Positions 44,681 to 56,544 of a stretch of 64,000 nt of DNA are shown in pieces. Location: contig JAKSXM010000007.1 in NCBI GenBank assembly GCA_022575985.1, positions 32,118,501 through 32,182,500 of the forward strand. The letters run 5' to 3'. This stretch comes from Anagrus nilaparvatae. Its lineage: Eukaryota; Arthropoda; Insecta; Hymenoptera; Mymaridae. Every line of letters starts with the position of its first letter. Positions within the stretch are counted from its first letter, which is position 1. Below the pieces are notes generated by a model. That model was not told where the DNA came from. It searched no databases and saw nothing but the letters and a program-made list of their open reading frames with translations. Made by a program: the position numbers and the translations under genes.

Positions 44681-45682
44681 AATTTTCAAACCACGTGGCC
44701 ATTAAAATATTTGGAGCACTTGCTTTCTCAATAGCCACTAAAAATAAAGAGTTAAAAATACTTAAAGAATAGGAATCGAGATTTCAAATTTTTTATATAA
44801 AATAAAATAAAAATCAAAATGAATAATAATTCATATTTCTTTTGTATTTAGCACCAAAATAATATTTTTTTATTTTATTAATAATTACAATTATGCGATG
44901 TGCACACTTTTTTATTGCTTAGGACACTTAAAGTTTAGGCTTACCTCTTTTGTCGCATTCACACCTGCTGGATAATTTAATCCTATTCGTGTCGTTATCA
45001 AGATTTTCTTAGTTATCTCAACTCTTACGCTGAATCAGAGGATGAAGCTTAATCACGTACAGCGATTATTTTATATTTTCATTACAACTTGTAATTGAGT
45101 GCTCTAATTTTTCTTTACAGTCCCTTTTCTTTGTAATCAAAACACTTATTCACTTTATCAAAATAATTACTTTACGAAATTTCTAAATTTCAATGTAATA
45201 CAATAAAAGTACTGTAAATAGCTATAATAACTACTGTACAATAGCTGACAATAAGGAGTAATTGAAGGTAATTCAACAATTATTAGTGACCTAAATCAAT
45301 CTCGTGCTCTGATCGAGTGCTCTTCTCGTCGCGTGCAACCACAAGCTTTTGGCCCATCTCTTTTTTCTCTTTTCTCTTTACCTTGTTGTGCTCGGTGCTA
45401 GATATATAAATGTGGCCATCTGTCTTATATTATCTGAAATCTTATTGTTTATTAATCTATATTTAATTAGTATCCATTATGACCGCTCACTTACTATAAT
45501 TTAAATATAATTTTAAATATTCTGTATCTTTAATAAAAATCTTAAATATTCTTAATAATTCAATAATCTTTCTCATTTATATGAACTTTACAAATCTGAT
45601 GTTTTTGTAAATGACCCAGTTGCCCACTTCAATTTAACATTATTTTATTTAGTTTTATCAATAATTTTATTTTTATTGTTAA
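44681..45682. other. AT-rich stretch, no gene
   Basis: No frame or exon recognised. A TAGGCTTACCTCTTTTGTCG phrase (44937) partly recurs near 59309 (CGGGCTTACCTTTTGTCGTC), suggesting a shared but undefined repeat. Confidence 0.4.
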
Positions 45683-46031
45683 GGGGCTGGTAAGGTAGAA
45701 CAATTACCGACATTAGTTTTTTGGAATAATTAATTTTGTTGTTAATATAAAAATTTAAATTTTATTTAATCCACTCCTTAATTAAATTCTGCGTCGATTA
45801 AGAAAACTAAATAGCTCAAAATTTACTAAGAAAAAAGTTGGATTTCGGATTTGATTAGCAATTTCTAAGAAATTTAAGAAAATCCAACTTTTTTTCTAGT
45901 AAATTTTGAGCAATTTAGTTTTTTTTTTTTTAATCGACGCAGAATTCAATTATGATTAGAATTTTATATTAACAACCAAATTAATTATTTCCAAAAAACT
46001 AATGTCGGTAACTGTTCTACCTTACCAACCC
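45683..46031. mobile_element. 349-bp palindromic MITE
   Basis: The ends GGGGCTGGTAAGGTAGAACA and TGTTCTACCTTACCAACCC continue as paired arms through CCGACATTAGTTTTTTGGAA and AATCGACGCAGAATT to a centre near 45870. No coding capacity; no certain target duplication. Confidence 0.8.
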
Positions 46032-46119
46032 TGTAAAACAGTTTTTTCTTTTTTTTTTGAAAAATTGAGAATCTTTAAAAAAAAAGGCAATTTTTCGAGA
46101 AATTTTTTTTATAGAAAAT

Positions 46120-46312
46120 TTTTTTTCTGGACAGTAGCCACGAAAGTACGATTTCCTGGCTGCTGCGCGGCCGAGAAAATCAAAATTTCTCGCTTCTGCC
46201 GCAGAAAAATTTATACCGCCCTTGTCCATAAATAAAAAATGCCCCAAATCGCATTTTACCGTAATTTGATTGGGGCCATTTACTTTTCTGGACACGAGCC
46301 GTAAATATACTA
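46120..46312 (-). repeat. Dispersed hairpin repeat, copy 2
   Basis: Shares with 1855-2095 the order GGCC...ATTTACTTTTCTGGAC, ATCGCATTTTACCGT and GGCCGAGAAAATC. Shorter, lacking part of the centre. Confidence 0.55.
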
Positions 46313-46860
46313 TTTTTTTTTTTTTATTAATAAGATTATCGTACAAGATTGTACAAAATATTCTTGTACATTAATGATATAAGATATTTCTAGTTGCTGC
46401 ACGTTAATTAAAATTTGAAGTAATATAACAATTTACAGTATAATAAAAATTTGGGTATGATAGGGATCTGGAAAACAGAGGGAAGGGAGTGGCTAATGAG
46501 ATTAATATAGGTAAAGAGAATGAAAAAATAAATTTGGGTTTAAGGGAGGTTTGCTTCTCGTCTGTCAATCTCTAGAAGGTGTTGATAAAGACTAGATTTG
46601 AAAACTTCCACTAAGCTTGACAGACAGATTTCTTCAGGGAAGGAGTTCCAAAAATAGATCATGAATACTAATGAGGAATTGTTATAAATAGGATTAGTAG
46701 ATGTTTCTACTACCAGGTGAGGGCGACTTTTAAGACGAAGGTTTCTTGTAAAAATATAAGTTTTTATGTTTTTCTTGTGATAGACTGGCTTCACATTATT
46801 TAGTATGTTATAGATGTGGACTGCACTAAGATATTTCGCTCTCAGTTTGTTATTTATTCA
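46312..46860 (-). pseudogene. Non-LTR retrotransposon 3' end (RT C-terminus and UTR)
   Basis: The minus-strand frame from ~46855 reads NKLRAKYLSAVHIYNILNNV, KPVYHKKNIKTYIFTRNLRL, then SSLVFMIYFWNSFPEEICLS and VFKSSLYQHLLEIDR. A hydrophobic FWNSLP block followed by F-K-x-x-L-x-x-x-L is the usual C-terminus of Jockey-group RTs. About 230 bp of 3' UTR and a short poly-A (46311-46323, T on the + strand) follow. It is 5'-truncated near 46860. It differs from the CR1-type element at 36.9 kb. Confidence 0.75.
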
Positions 46861-47039
46861 GCCAAGCTTTATTCTGTCAGGGGAGGTACGAGACGGGTAA
46901 ATAATATCACAGATATATCTGACAGAGGCATTTATAGTCCGGGGCTATCCATGAAACCACTTCTACCTAATTATGAATATGGTCAAATCGACCTGAAACC
47001 TTTTGCATTCGCTTCGGGAAGATGTTAAGACAAAAACGC

Positions 47040-48640
47040 CGGAAGGATATTTTGTGTAAATATTTCATTCTTTAAATGCACCGTTGTTCCCAATTTGAAA
47101 ATATCTTTATAGGTTTTTTGGGTCGTAGAATTCAAATATGAAGTCAGAAATGCTATTTTATGCCTTCCCGGGGGTGATTTTGGCCTTTTTCACCTCTTAT
47201 ACCCCCTAAATATGTCATTCTTTAAATGCACCGTTTTTCACGCCCTTAATATTAAATATGCATAAAAACTTTAATTTTTAATTTTAAAACGCTTACTCGG
47301 ATTTTTTGGGTCGTGGAATTCAAATATGATGTTAGAAACGTTATTCAATGATTTCTTGGGGGTTAAATTGGCCTCTTTCAATTTATTTTATTTTAAAAAA
47401 AATTATCAATTCCTAGAAGAAAATATAACATTAAGGAATCTTAATGAAATCTTAAGGAATCTTAAGGTGTCTTTTGCAGGAATTTTAGCACTGTTTGTAC
47501 ACGTACTTCCGCAGCAATAAACACAGGCAATAGTGCATTCTAAGCCACTTTTCCTGCAGGAGGAGTTTAATCCACAGCCTTTTTGGCATGCACAAATTAT
47601 CACATTAAAAACAGAACTTGGTGCCATAGGTTGGTTTATTTTTACCGGTTTTAAAATATTACGGACTTTCTTCCATCCCCAATCTTCTGGATTTAATGGG
47701 TTGATCTGGTTAAAGATGGTGCCTATCCATTCTCGCATCTGATAATAAACCCTTTTTAAATGCTGTTCAAGGGCATCAACGGTAGATGACAAGAATGGAA
47801 GGTTGCCAGTTTTCGGTTTCTTTTGCTTCTGATCTGCTGCGTTTTTTACTGGTTTATTAAAAGCTTTTTTAATTCTTTTTATTCGTGAAGCATTTCGCTC
47901 CAAGAATATCTGAAATCTCAATTCTTGTTTTTTTTTGTACTGGAGTTAAGTTATCAGGCCAATATCACCCCCTGGAAGGCATCAAATAATGTGTTTGACT
48001 TCATTTTTGAATTTTGTGGCCCAAAAAATCCATTAAAATATTTTAAAATTGGAAAGAATGGTGCAAATAAAGAATGACGTATTTTTGGGGTAAAAGGGGT
48101 AAAAAGGCAAATATAACCCCCAAGAAAGTATTGAATGATATTTCTCACATAATATTTGAATTCCACGACCCAAAAAACCTGAGTAGGCGGTTTTAAATTA
48201 AAATTAAAGTTTTTATGCATATTTAACATTAGGAGCGTAAAGGTGTGAAAAAGGCCAATATCACCCCCGGGAAGGCATCAAATAACGTTTCAGACTTTAT
48301 ATTTGAATTTTACAACACAAAAAACCTATAAAGATATTTTAAAATTGGGAAGAATGGTGCATTTAAAGAATGATATATTAAGGGGGTAAAAGGGGTGAAA
48401 AAGGCCAAAATCACCCCAGGGAAGGCATAAAATAGAATTTCTGACTAAATATTTGAATTCTACGACCCAAAAAACATATAAAGATATTTTAAAATTGGGA
48501 ACAACTGTGCATTTAAAGAATGAAATATTTAGGGGGTAAAAGGGGTGAAAAGGCCAAAATCACCCCCGAGATGGCATAAAATAGCATTTCTGACTTCATA
48601 TTTGAATTTTACGACCCAAAAAACCTATAGGCTCTCGCAT
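47040..48640. repeat. Inverted tandem arrays (~123-bp unit) around a cysteine-rich ORF
   Basis: Units contain TTTTGGGTCGT(A/G)GAATTCAA, CACCCCCGGGAAGGCAT-type and TTAAAGAATG(A)..ATTT sequence. About three units run in one sense at 47040-47400 and about five in the opposite sense at 47930-48640. The arms together form a foldback whose loop is 47400-47930. Confidence 0.7.
47406..47921 (-). CDS. Cysteine-rich ORF of a transposon-associated insect family
   Basis: 171 codons, open throughout, no clear own promoter. N-terminal basic region (RKNASRIKRIKKAF-like), a middle block VDALEQHLKRVYYQMREWIG, then NPEDWGWKK, and a cysteine cluster CACQKGCGLNSSCRKSGLEC followed by CVYCCGSTCTN. The Cx(C)KKGCG..C.CRK.GL.C pattern resembles tesmin/CXC-like zinc-binding modules. 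I recall a similar C-terminus in many uncharacterised, repeat-associated insect proteins. I do not know its function. It lies exactly in the loop of two inverted repeat arrays, as the cargo or remnant gene of a foldback-type element. Intact splice sites were not found. Confidence 0.55.
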   Translation of the reverse strand: MRFQIFLERNASRIKRIKKAFNKPVKNAADQKQKKPKTGNLPFLSSTVDALEQHLKRVYYQMREWIGTIFNQINPLNPEDWGWKKVRNILKPVKINQPMAPSSVFNVIICACQKGCGLNSSCRKSGLECTIACVYCCGSTCTNSAKIPAKDTLRFLKISLRFLNVIFSSRN

Positions 48641-51150
48641 AAACCGAAAAAAAATCAATTCTTAAATTTGTCGGAAAAATCGGGGGGAAAAATGGGGTGA
48701 AAATGCCCCCCTTCATTTCCACAAAATATAAAGAGTACAGACAGACAGAGAAATAAATTTTCAAATATGTAAAGTATATGGTATTAAGATATGTATATAT
48801 AGATGGTTCTAGAAATGATTGAATCAAGTGATACCAATGGCGACATTAAATTTTTATCATATTTTTCAAATATTTCACTTTTTAACCAAATTTTCAAAAA
48901 ATTAAATTTTTCCCAAAAATAGTAAAAATTTTTTATTTTAACTTTATTTTAACATCGGTTTTATGTAATTTTGTTCATTAAACACAGGCACACAAATAAA
49001 TTATTAAAATAACCATAAAAAATAAAAAAAAAAATTTTTTACCAGCTTCAAAAATATTTTATAAAATTTTAAAGACATCTCCGTTTTGAATAAAAATTTA
49101 GGAGAATGCGTAAAAATTGGTGCCGAATCGAATACTACAAACTTCTGACAATAAAATTTATCCATAGTCTTGAGATACTTCGACTTTTTAAAAAATTTTT
49201 TTAAATTTTATCAAGTTCAAAATTACTAAAAATTAAATATCTCAAAAACTACGATAGCTGAGCAAAAAATCTATGGCCGATCACCCACAGATTTTTTTTC
49301 TTCATTTTTACACCGGTTTCATGCTAATTGGTTCGGCGGTTCTTGAGAGATGAAGGTACAGACAGACAGACAGACAAACAGACAAACAAATAAATTTTCA
49401 AATATATATAGTATTAAGATTGTTAATTATTTAGTATGGTATGATATATATATTATGTAGTTTTTTCGAAAAATTTCTTATTTAATTAAATAATCTAAAT
49501 GATTTAATTATTTTTGATTTTTTTGGTTCCTCATAGAACCATTGGGATGGGTCAAATTTTGATTTTTGATTTTTTGGCATATAAGCACGTTTTGGGGCCT
49601 CAGGAAGCTAAAAAACCGGTTTTTAAAAAAAGTCTGTTATTGATGTAAATTATGTCTGAATATTACTACAAATTCAAATTTTTTTAATTTTTGATTTTTC
49701 CATACGTGGGACCGCTGCACGGCAGATATTTTATTATAGAGGAAATTTTTCGGAGTTTTATATATAATACCACCGGAAATATAAGAGCAATATTTGCAGT
49801 TTTTTCATTTTATAAAAGGCCTATATGAATTTTACCACAGTGTGAAATTTTTTTTATTTCTGATTTTGTCATACCTGGGATCGCCGACACATATTTTATT
49901 AAGGAGGAAATTTTTTTTGAATAAATTTTATTACAAAGTAAAATTTTTTGAATTTTCGTCTTTTTCATACTCGGAACCGCCGACGCGACATATCCTTTTT
50001 ATATTAAAATGAAAGATTGCAAAAAATTAAATATTTTTGATTTTATTATAGATCAATTTATGAAGTATTGAATGGATGAAAACACATAAAAGTTTGTTTA
50101 AATTAAAATTTAAAGAAATATCCCCAGGTAATTTATTTATTTTTAAAAAATATTTAAATGATTTCGAGAAATCAATCTAAAAAGTTAGTGGTCGAAAATG
50201 CAAAAAATTTTCCTATTTTTTCACTAAAACTAATTTTTTCAGGATCTAAGGGGTCTTTTGAGATGAGCTTTAAAGCAAATTATTCCTTTAAATAAAGGTT
50301 ATCGACTTGACTTTTTTGTTAATTGAAGCTCATGGTTGAATGTTATAACTGTTTAAATCCGAGAAGATTTTAGGGGAAAAAATGTACAGATAATAATATT
50401 TAACATAAAATATGAAGATTATTTTCAGCTAAACAAGTTTTATTTTTTACCATAGCAAAATCATTGTAATAAGTAAATAATGATTTTAAATAAATTTATT
50501 TAATATCTTAATCTTAATACTATATATATCTGAAACTTTATTTGTCTGTTTGTTTGTTTGTTTGTCTGTTTGTAGTTTTTGAGAGATTCAATTTTGAACT
50601 TGATAAAATTTTTTAAAATTTTAAACAAAAATTGAAATATCTCGAGACGAAAAATCGAAAAAATTTTTCATCACACTTTGTAGTATTCGATTCAGCGCCA
50701 ATTTTTTCGTATTCTCTGAAATTTTTATTCAAAACTGAGGTATCTTTAAAATTTTATAAAATATTTTTGAAGCCGGTAAAAAATTTTTAAAAAATTTTTT
50801 TATTTTTTATGCTATTTTTTAATAATTTTTCTGTACCCTAATGACTCAAGATCCACCAAACTAAGTGACATGAAACTGGTGTCAAGATATAGAAAAAAAG
50901 TCTGCGGGTGATATAGGCCATAGATTTTCTGCTCAGTTATCGTAATTTTTGAGATATTCAAGTTTTACTATTTATGGAGAAATTAAAATTTGTTGAAAAT
51001 TTTGTTAAAAAGTGAAACATAAAAAATATGAAAAAATTGTATCATAAGATTTGGTATTACTCGATTCGGCACTAATTTATACGTACTCAGTTAAATTTTT
51101 GTTCAAAACGGAGGTATCTTTAAGAAGTGGCAACATTTTTTATATATCTT
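48641..51150. mobile_element. Foldback element with (GACA)n/(GTCT)n tracts in the arms
   Basis: Left arm ~48830-49440 and right arm ~50490-51140 pair. Shared blocks: TACAGACAGACAGACAAACA against TGTTTGTTTGTCTGTTTGTA, and GCCGAATCGAATACTACAAA against TTTGTAGTATTCGATTCAGC. Also ACCGGTTTCATG pairs with CATGAAACTGGT. The loop holds three diverged units with CATAC-TGGGA/GGAACCGC phrases at 49688, 49868 and 49965. Confidence 0.65.
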
Positions 51151-51166
51151 AATACTATATCTAAAT

Positions 51167-52318
51167 GATTTCCTTACAATATTCCTAATGGATATACTTT
51201 TTATACATAATTTAACTTTCGGCCCATAAATGTTGTGAGATGAAATTTTATGGCCTAAGCTAAGTAAAAATTTAATTTAAGCAAAATTATAAATTCCTAA
51301 TATATTATAACTTTTGGGCCACTAATGTTGTGAGATGAAATTATATGGCCTAAGCTAAGTAAAAATTTAATTTAAGCAAATGTATATTTCAAAATACTGA
51401 TAATGATTAAATTAATAATGTTTTTAAAACTTTAATAAATTAAAGTATAATTAAAACTAAGTTAAGTCTTGTTGTTTCCTAATCACAAGCTCATCTGAAT
51501 TTGAAGTTTTTGAGTCCAGAAAATAAGGTTTTTAAGATTAAAATTTATTTGATTTCCTTACAATATTCCTAATGGATATACTTTTTATACATAATTTAAC
51601 TTTCGGCCCATAAATGTTGTGAGATGAAATTTTATGGCCTAAGCTAAGTAAAAATTTAATTTAAGCAAAATTATAAATTCCTAATATATTATAACTTTTG
51701 GGCCACTAATGTTGTGAGATGAAATTATATGGCCTAAGCTAAGTAAAAATTTAATTTAAGCAAATGTATATTTCAAAATACTGATAATGATTAAATTAAT
51801 AATGTTTTTAAAACTTTAATAAATTAAAGTATAATTAAAACTAAGTTAAGTCTTGTTGTTTCCTAATCACAAGCTCATCTGAATTTGAAGTTTTTGAGTC
51901 CAGAAAATAAGGTTTTTAAGATTAAAATTTATTTGATTTCCTTACAATATTCCTAATGGATATACTTTTTATACATAATTTAACTTTCGGCCCATAAATG
52001 TTGTGAGATGAAATTTTATGGCCTAAGCTAAGTAAAAATTTAATTTAAGCAAAATTATAAATTCCTAATATATTATAACTTTTGGGCCACTAATGTTGTG
52101 AGATGAAATTATATGGCCTAAGCTAAGTAAAAATTTAATTTAAGCAAATGTATATTTCAAAATACTGATAATGATTAAATTAATAATGTTTTTAAAACTT
52201 TAATAAATTAAAGTATAATTAAAACTAAGTTAAGTCTTGTTGTTTCCTAATCACAAGCTCATCTGAATTTGAAGTTTTTGAGTCCAGAAAATAAGGTTTT
52301 TAAGATTAAAATTTATTT
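51167..52318 (+). repeat. Three 384-bp tandem units, essentially identical
   Basis: GATTTCCTTACAATATTCCT starts at 51167, 51551, 51935 and (diverging) 52319, a constant 384-bp step. I found no difference between the three full units by eye. Each includes two GGCC-flanked hairpin motifs (GGCCCATAAATGTTGTGAGA and GGGCCACTAATGTTGTGAGA). Confidence 0.9.
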
Positions 52319-52689
52319 GATTTCCTTACAATATTCCTAATGGATCTACTTTTTACATATAATTCAACTTTCGGCCCATAAATGTTGTGAGATGAAATTT
52401 TATGGCTTAAGCTAAGTAAAATTTTATTTCAGCAAAAATATTAATTCCTAATAAATATATTATAACTTTTGGGCCATAAATGTTGTGAGATGAAATTATA
52501 TGGCCTAAGCTAAGTAAATTTTTATTTCAGCAAAAGTTTACAGTAAATAGATAATTTTTCTTATACAGTGCTGTACTTTAAATATAATTAGCTTATATTA
52601 TAACAATTTATTATCTTCAGAAACTGCTTAACTTGCCAGGCCCCTAAATAACCATTTTATCGGTGGAAAATTAAAATAAAATTAAAGAA

Positions 52690-52912
52690 TAGTACATTTT
52701 TAACCAAGGGAGCAAAAAAAAAGAATGGCCCAGACCGCACGTTAATTAGCATCTGAGGCGAAGTCGAGGATGGTAAACTGCGATCTGGGGTATTCTTTTT
52801 TTGTTCCCATGGACAAAACGAAATTTTTCTTTCTCAGTGGGGTGAAAACGCGTTTTTTTCGATCTCGTTGCGGGGCGAAAAAAGTGTTTTCGACCTGCTA
52901 GGAAGAAAATCT
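52690..52912 (+). repeat. Dispersed hairpin repeat, copy 3, with both boundaries visible
   Basis: Starts TAGTACATTTTTAACC and ends near TGCTAGGAAGAAAA. The loop of foldback copy A lacks it at the same place (36450-36465), giving approximate boundaries. Contains GGCCCAGACCGCACGTTAAT and the pairing GGTAAACTGCGATCTGGGG. Confidence 0.65.
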
Positions 52913-54599
52913 TTTTTATAGATTTATGCTTAATTTAGATGTATGCAAAATAATTATTATTTGAATAAAGCTATTATGGGGGTAACTGCTTTTAAGTTAA
53001 TGGTCATAGTAACTATACGTTTAAGTTAATGGGTTTAATTTCCTTCTTTCACTCGTTATCCTCTTCTAAAAAAAAATGTCGATTTAAAAAAAAGGTATTT
53101 CCTGGAAAATCACGTTAATGAATATTTTTACTACTCATCTATGACTGAAATTTTGTTTTTAATGCAAACCATTAATTTGTTTATAATCCTTAAAGTCATA
53201 TTTCAAGAACTTTGTTTTATAATGAAAAATCATTTTCATAGACAAGATTTTTACTTTTGATGATATTCTTACTATATGTTTTTAATATATCCTTACAATA
53301 TTTTTAAATAATTTCTAATTTATTTAATATCTTTATAAAATAAAATTTTAATTCTATTTACACTAAATTAAAACTAGACTATATCATTATCATTTCCCAT
53401 TAGCTTCATTAAAGAAATATCAAAGATAGATGTTTACAATAAATATAGGCTATAACCCATGATTATTGATTTATAATTGATACACAATTATTGATACAAT
53501 TTGCAATCACGCCGTTTACTGGTTATTTAGGGGCCTGGCAAGTTAAGCAGTTTCTGAAGATAATAAATTGTTATAATATAAGCTAATTATATTTAAAGTA
53601 CAGCACTGTATAAGAAAAATTATCTATTTACTGTAAACTTTTGCTGAAATAAAAATTTACTTAGCTTAGGCCATATAATTTCATCTCACAACATTTATGG
53701 CCCAAAAGTTATAATATATTTATTAGGAATTAATATTTTTGCTGAAATAAAATTTTACTTAGCTTAGGCCATAAAATTTCATCTCACAACATTTATGGGC
53801 CGAAAGTTGAATTATATGTAAAAAGTAGATCCATTAGGAATATTGTAAGGAAATCAAATAAATTTTAATCTTAAAAACCTTATTTTCTGGACTCAAAAAC
53901 TTCAAATTCAGATGAGCTTGTGATTAGGAAACAACAAGACTTAACTTAGTTTTAATTATACTTTAATTTATTAAAGTTTTAAAAACATTATTAATTTAAT
54001 CATTATCAGTATTTTGAAATATACATTTGCTTAAATTAAATTTTTACTTAGCTTAGGCCATATAATTTCATCTCACAACATTAGTGGCCCAAAAGTTATA
54101 ATATATTAGGAATTTATAATTTTGCTTAAATTAAATTTTTACTTAGCTTAGGCCATAAAATTTCATCTCACAACATTTATGGGCCGAAAGTTAAATTATG
54201 TATAAAAAGTATATCCATTAGGAATATTGTAAGGAAATCAAATAAATTTTAATCTTAAAAACCTTATTTTCTGGACTCAAAAACTTCAAATTCAGATGAG
54301 CTTGTGATTAGGAAACAACAAGACTTAACTTAGTTTTAATTATACTTTAATTTATTAAAGTTTTAAAAACATTATTAATTTAATCATTATCAGTATTTTG
54401 AAATATACATTTGCTTAAATTAAATTTTTACTTAGCTTAGGCCATAGAATTTCATCTCACAACATTTATGGCCCGAAAGTTTAAGAAAATATAAAAGGAA
54501 TAAAATTCTTAATTTATTTATTTATTTTTTTTAAATAATTAAATAACGATATAGTTTTTGGTTACTCAATGAGGAACCATTGTGATGGGTCAAATTTTG

Positions 54600-54935
54600 G
54601 TTTTTGAAATTTGTCCGATTTAAGGAGGGGGGTCAAATTTGTCCTATTTAAGGGGGGGGGGGGCCAAATTTGTCTTATTTAAGGGGGGAGGGGGTCAAAT
54701 GAGACTTAGAATAATCCGGGTTTAGGGACTTAGAATATTTTTTATTTAGGGACCCAGAATAATACGCGTTTAGGGAATCAGAATAGTTTGGGTTTAGAAT
54801 CTTTTAACATTTAGCAAAGGTGATAATTACAAATTATAAAAATAAGAAATTGTATTGCTTTTCGTGTGTCTATGCTCAGATGTTATTAAACATGTTCCAT
54901 GCATTTTGGTTGTGTGTACACAAACCGGTTATAAG
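54600..54935. repeat. Inverted copy of the 26.95-27.35 kb block
   Basis: Poly-G tracts (54620-54690) and TTTAGGGA(C/A)TTAGAATA units followed by AACATGTTCCATGCATTT and ACACAAACCGGTTATAAG, the reverse complement of the other copy. Confidence 0.75.
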
Positions 54936-54939
54936 TTTT

Positions 54940-55900
54940 TTTTAATTTGGATGTAATACCTCATTTTTTTCCATGAAAGTACTGATATCTAGAAGTATCG
55001 TTTTTACTTGATATCTCGAATCTTATAATTTATTTTTTGAAAATTTTTTTCACTAAAAAATACAAAAAATACCAATTTTTATTTTTTTTATGGACGCAGT
55101 ACTTAATTTATTTCTGTGGAAGTACCAGTTTTAGAAATATTGTTTATAGTAATTTTTTGGACCTGATACTTAATTTTTTCCAAATTTTATTCTTAAAATT
55201 AAAAAAAAAAAACTGCAATTTTTTTTTTCTTTTTGGATGTAGTGCCTAATTTTTTCCTATAAAAGTACCAATATCTGAAAATATGGTTATTACTCGATAT
55301 CTCCAATCTCACACTTAATTTTTTGAAATTTTTTTTTCTCGAAACTTTTTGCATAAAAAAATTAAAAAAATAGCAATATTTTTTTTCTTTTTGGACTTAG
55401 TACCTAATATTTTCCTATGAAAGTACTTACATCTAGAATTATCGTTTTTACTCGATATCTCCAATTGATACTTAATTTTTTGAAAACTTTTTTCTCAAAA
55501 TTTTTTACATAAAAAAAAAAAAATAGCAATATTTTTTTTCTTTTGGGACGTAGTATTTAATTTTTTTCCATGAAAGTACTAATATCTAAAATTATCGTTT
55601 TTACTAGGTAAAATAGACCATTAAGAACATTTTGTTATTGTTAATGAGGAACCATAGTGCCAATTACTTGGCAGCGTTTTTTTCTTTTTGGACGTTGTAC
55701 CTAATTTATTTCTATTAGAGTACTAGTTTTAGAAAGTTCGTTTATAGTAATTTTTTGGATCTGATACCGAATTTTTTCAAAATTTTTTTCTCAAAATTAA
55801 AAAAACAAAAAAATTAAAATAGCTGCAATATTTTTTTTTGTGTAATACCTCATTTAATTCCATGAAAGTAATAATATCTGAAAATATAGTAACCGGTAAC
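54940..55900. repeat. Tandem array, ~150-bp unit
   Basis: TTTTTCTTTTTGGA(C/T)GTAGT.., CCATGAAAGTACTAATATCT and CGTTTTTACTCGATATCTC recur about six times. The same unit occurs singly at 35590-35730, inverted at 43560-43710, and at 61080-61200. Confidence 0.7.
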
Positions 55901-56097
55901 ATTTCACAACTATTATGGAATTAAGAGAGAAATGTATGCATGATTGCATGGTTGTAATCGGTGATGTCAGTGGCATATTAATGTATTAAGCTCATTGTTT
56001 GAGGAACCTTAGTGCCAGCTAGTTGGCAGGGTATTTTTATATATTTTTCTTTTAAAGCAGACAAACATACATAAAAAAAATAAATAAATAAATGAAC

Positions 56098-56480
56098 AAT
56101 TTTTTTCTTTTAAGTTTTTAGCTTTTAACTAAGGGATTCAAAAATATAATTCAGTCCGGCTTTATGTTTATAGTCTCATGTATTACTTAAGTATCATGAA
56201 ATCCATTTGGAGCAGTGTTTATTCTTACTGTTTTGCAGTTGAAAAACTCATTAATTGTAGAAATCAAGTAATCAGTATCTACGGCTGACAAGACTCATAT
56301 ATGGTGTAATAGATAATTTCTTTTGAACTCTAGAACATTGATCGTAAGAACAAACAAAACACGAGTCATGGATTTCTTGATACTTAAGTAATACACGAGA
56401 CTGCAAATATATAAAGCTGAGCTGAATTATATTTTTGAAGGCCTTAATTATAAACTAAATACTTAAAAGAAAAAAATTCT
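56098..56480. mobile_element. ~380-bp palindromic element, copy 1
   Basis: Arms 56100-56235 and 56345-56480 pair (TTCAGTCCGGCTTTATGTTT against complementary sequence; TGTATTACTTAAGTATCATG against its mirror). A second copy in the same orientation is at 61420-61800 and shares flanking TTTGAGGAACCTTAGTGCCA upstream of both. Confidence 0.75.
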
Positions 56481-56544
56481 TAATTTATTTATTTATTTTT
56501 TTTAAATCATGAAATAACCATCTCTTTATTTATGCTATAGCGGG

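Larger units (their letters stand above)
51167..54484. mobile_element. Foldback element (copy B) with 384-bp tandem units
   Basis: The left arm holds three 384-bp units plus a diverged fourth (to ~52640); the right arm ~53530-54484 holds about two units in inverse. The boundary of loop and arms is CAGAAACTGCTTAACTTGCC/GGCAAGTTAAGCAGTTTCTG. The loop (~52650-53520) equals that of copy A plus one dispersed hairpin repeat. No coding capacity. Confidence 0.85.

Noticed and set aside
46540..46794. Small host gene encoding an 84-residue protein
   Set aside because: The FWNSFPEE...FKSSLYQHL pattern is the C-terminus of a non-LTR RT, with UTR and poly-A following.
52319..52640. CRISPR-like array from the repeated GGCC motif
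   Set aside because: Repeats are parts of 384-bp transposon units, with no unique spacers, and the genome is eukaryotic.
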